From Lentilactobacillus farraginis DSM 18382 = JCM 14108 (GTDB lineage: Bacteria > Bacillota > Bacilli > Lactobacillales > Lactobacillaceae): a stretch of 64,000 nt of DNA. Shown one piece after another: positions 63,301 through 64,000 of this stretch (position 1 is the stretch's first letter; each line of letters begins with the position of its first letter). A model generated the notes under the pieces. It saw only the letters and a list, made by a program, of their open reading frames with translations, did not search any database and was not told the DNA's origin. Made by a program: the position numbers and the translations under genes. The stretch is taken from assembly GCF_000583655.1 (NCBI RefSeq), contig NZ_BAKI01000005.1, positions 1-64,000 of the forward strand. Direction: 5' to 3'.

Positions 63301-64000
63301 TTATTTGGTTGGCAATACAATGTCGGAAGGTTTAACTTCTTTACCAAAATATGGCTTTAACTCTGTATTATAATCATTTACAAAGAAACTTTTTTTCGTT
63401 AATTTGGTAATTTCCTTATTTGTCCAATTAAGAAGCGACTTGTTGCTCTTCTTCACAGCTGGTGCAATATAGGATTTAGGCCCGATACTCTTGATGCCGA
63501 CCGTGTATTTTGGATTGCTCTTGGACCAAGCATACAGATACGAGTTGTCATCTGCTAATGCAACACCCCGACCATTCTTTAAAGCGTTAAACTGTTGCGT
63601 CTTTGAATCAAATTTTAACAGTTTAACCTTTGACTGCTTGGAAGTGAAATAATTCTCAGCCGTTGTTCCCTTGGTGACAATTACGTTCTTATTTTGTAGC
63701 TGACTAACTTTGGTAATCGGTTTATTCTTGGGTGAAACGACCCCGACTGAAACCTTCATATATGGTTTGGCAAAACTAATAACCTGTTTTCGTTCCGGTG
63801 TTACCGTAAAGTTGGCTAATACCAAATCAACTTTATTCGAATTCAGGGCATCAACCCGGTTATTGGCATTGACTTGCACAAATTTTACCTTAACTCCCAA
63901 GTCCTTGGCGACTTGATGGGCTAATTTTACATCATAGCCAACCCGCTTGCCATCCTTGTTAACCCAGCCATATGGTGGCAGATCGCCAAATACTGCGATA
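63301..64000 (-). CDS. Amino-acid ABC transporter substrate-binding protein (5' part outside window)
   Basis: The last 233 codons of a family 3 (polar amino acid) solute-binding protein. The reading frame is open to the window edge (VFGDLPPYGWVNKDGKRVGY..., where PPYG and G.DV.L are family marks), so the signal peptide and start are missing. NFTVTPERKQVISFAKPYM, TTAENYF and the ending motif fit cystine, glutamine or similar binding proteins. The specificity cannot be told. It ends with a strong terminator. Confidence 0.8.
   Translation of the reverse strand, partial: IAVFGDLPPYGWVNKDGKRVGYDVKLAHQVAKDLGVKVKFVQVNANNRVDALNSNKVDLVLANFTVTPERKQVISFAKPYMKVSVGVVSPKNKPITKVSQLQNKNVIVTKGTTAENYFTSKQSKVKLLKFDSKTQQFNALKNGRGVALADDNSYLYAWSKSNPKYTVGIKSIGPKSYIAPAVKKSNKSLLNWTNKEITKLTKKSFFVNDYNTELKPYFGKEVKPSDIVLPTK

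Noticed and set aside
1-64000. CRISPR arrays, tRNA/rRNA genes, insertion sequences, prophage or integration sites
   Set aside because: No regularly spaced repeats, cloverleaf sequences, transposase motifs or att-like duplications were recognised.

Overview
The window looks like chromosomal DNA of a lactic acid bacterium of the family Lactobacillaceae; the genus cannot be fixed from the sequence alone. Reasons: moderate to low GC, strong GGAGG-type ribosome sites, many TTG/GTG starts, an HrtRBA-type heme efflux operon, MenA/MenG without the rest of menaquinone synthesis, a GPH sugar permease fused to a PTS EIIA domain, and T-box, PyrR and TPP leader RNAs. No rRNA, tRNA, insertion sequence, prophage or CRISPR array was seen.

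Layout. 1-2.4 kb: heme-efflux-type operon hrtRBA (minus strand) with two copies of a palindromic operator around its promoter. 2.6-6 kb: LytTR/DUF3021 regulatory pair, an ABC-2 exporter and a MazG-like protein. 6-12.5 kb: two related secreted proteins flanking a frameshifted MacB-like ABC exporter and a glutathione peroxidase. 12.6-18.9 kb: LmrA-type ABC exporter, lipoate ligase, a Nim-like flavoprotein, a D-2-hydroxyacid dehydrogenase and an aminotransferase preceded by an aromatic-residue leader peptide. 19-26.7 kb: TetR-controlled ABC-2 exporter, RidA, MenG/MenA, and an OppA-like lipoprotein preceded by a Cys-rich leader peptide. 26.8-30.5 kb: serC-serA behind a Ser-rich leader peptide, a Gdx/SugE transporter with a structured leader, and a Nudix hydrolase. 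30.5-37.6 kb: pyrBC (PyrR-type attenuator) divergent from carAB. 37.6-51.4 kb: PAS protein, acetoin/diacetyl reductase, PTS_EIIC_2-type permease, an unknown 619-residue membrane protein, MFS exporter, GPH-EIIA permease with LacI regulator, rbsD with a FucP-like permease, and TPP-riboswitch-controlled thiW. 51.4-64 kb: the aro operon (chorismate mutase-aroC-aroA-tyrA-aroK-aroE) behind an aromatic leader peptide, a T-box-controlled amidohydrolase, polysaccharide deacetylase, YhfC-type protease, aroD, an MFS transporter behind a second, homologous aromatic leader peptide, and a partial amino-acid binding protein.

The most striking theme is cis-acting RNA control of amino-acid genes. Five short leader ORFs, each with a ribosome site and followed by a terminator, precede genes that fit their codon content: Ser codons before serCA; Phe/Tyr/Trp codons before the aminotransferase, the aro operon and an MFS transporter; Cys codons before a peptide-binding lipoprotein. 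Two of the aromatic leaders are homologous (11 of 19 residues identical) and share promoter and RNA segments. I infer ribosome-mediated attenuation; only the sequence elements are seen directly.

Ten genes are interrupted by eleven apparent frameshifts. Every one is equivalent to loss of a single base, and many fall in housekeeping genes (aroA, aroK twice, menA). This pattern points to uncorrected sequencing deletions rather than true gene decay. Those genes are typed as pseudogene here because the reading frame is broken as given, but they are probably intact in the organism.
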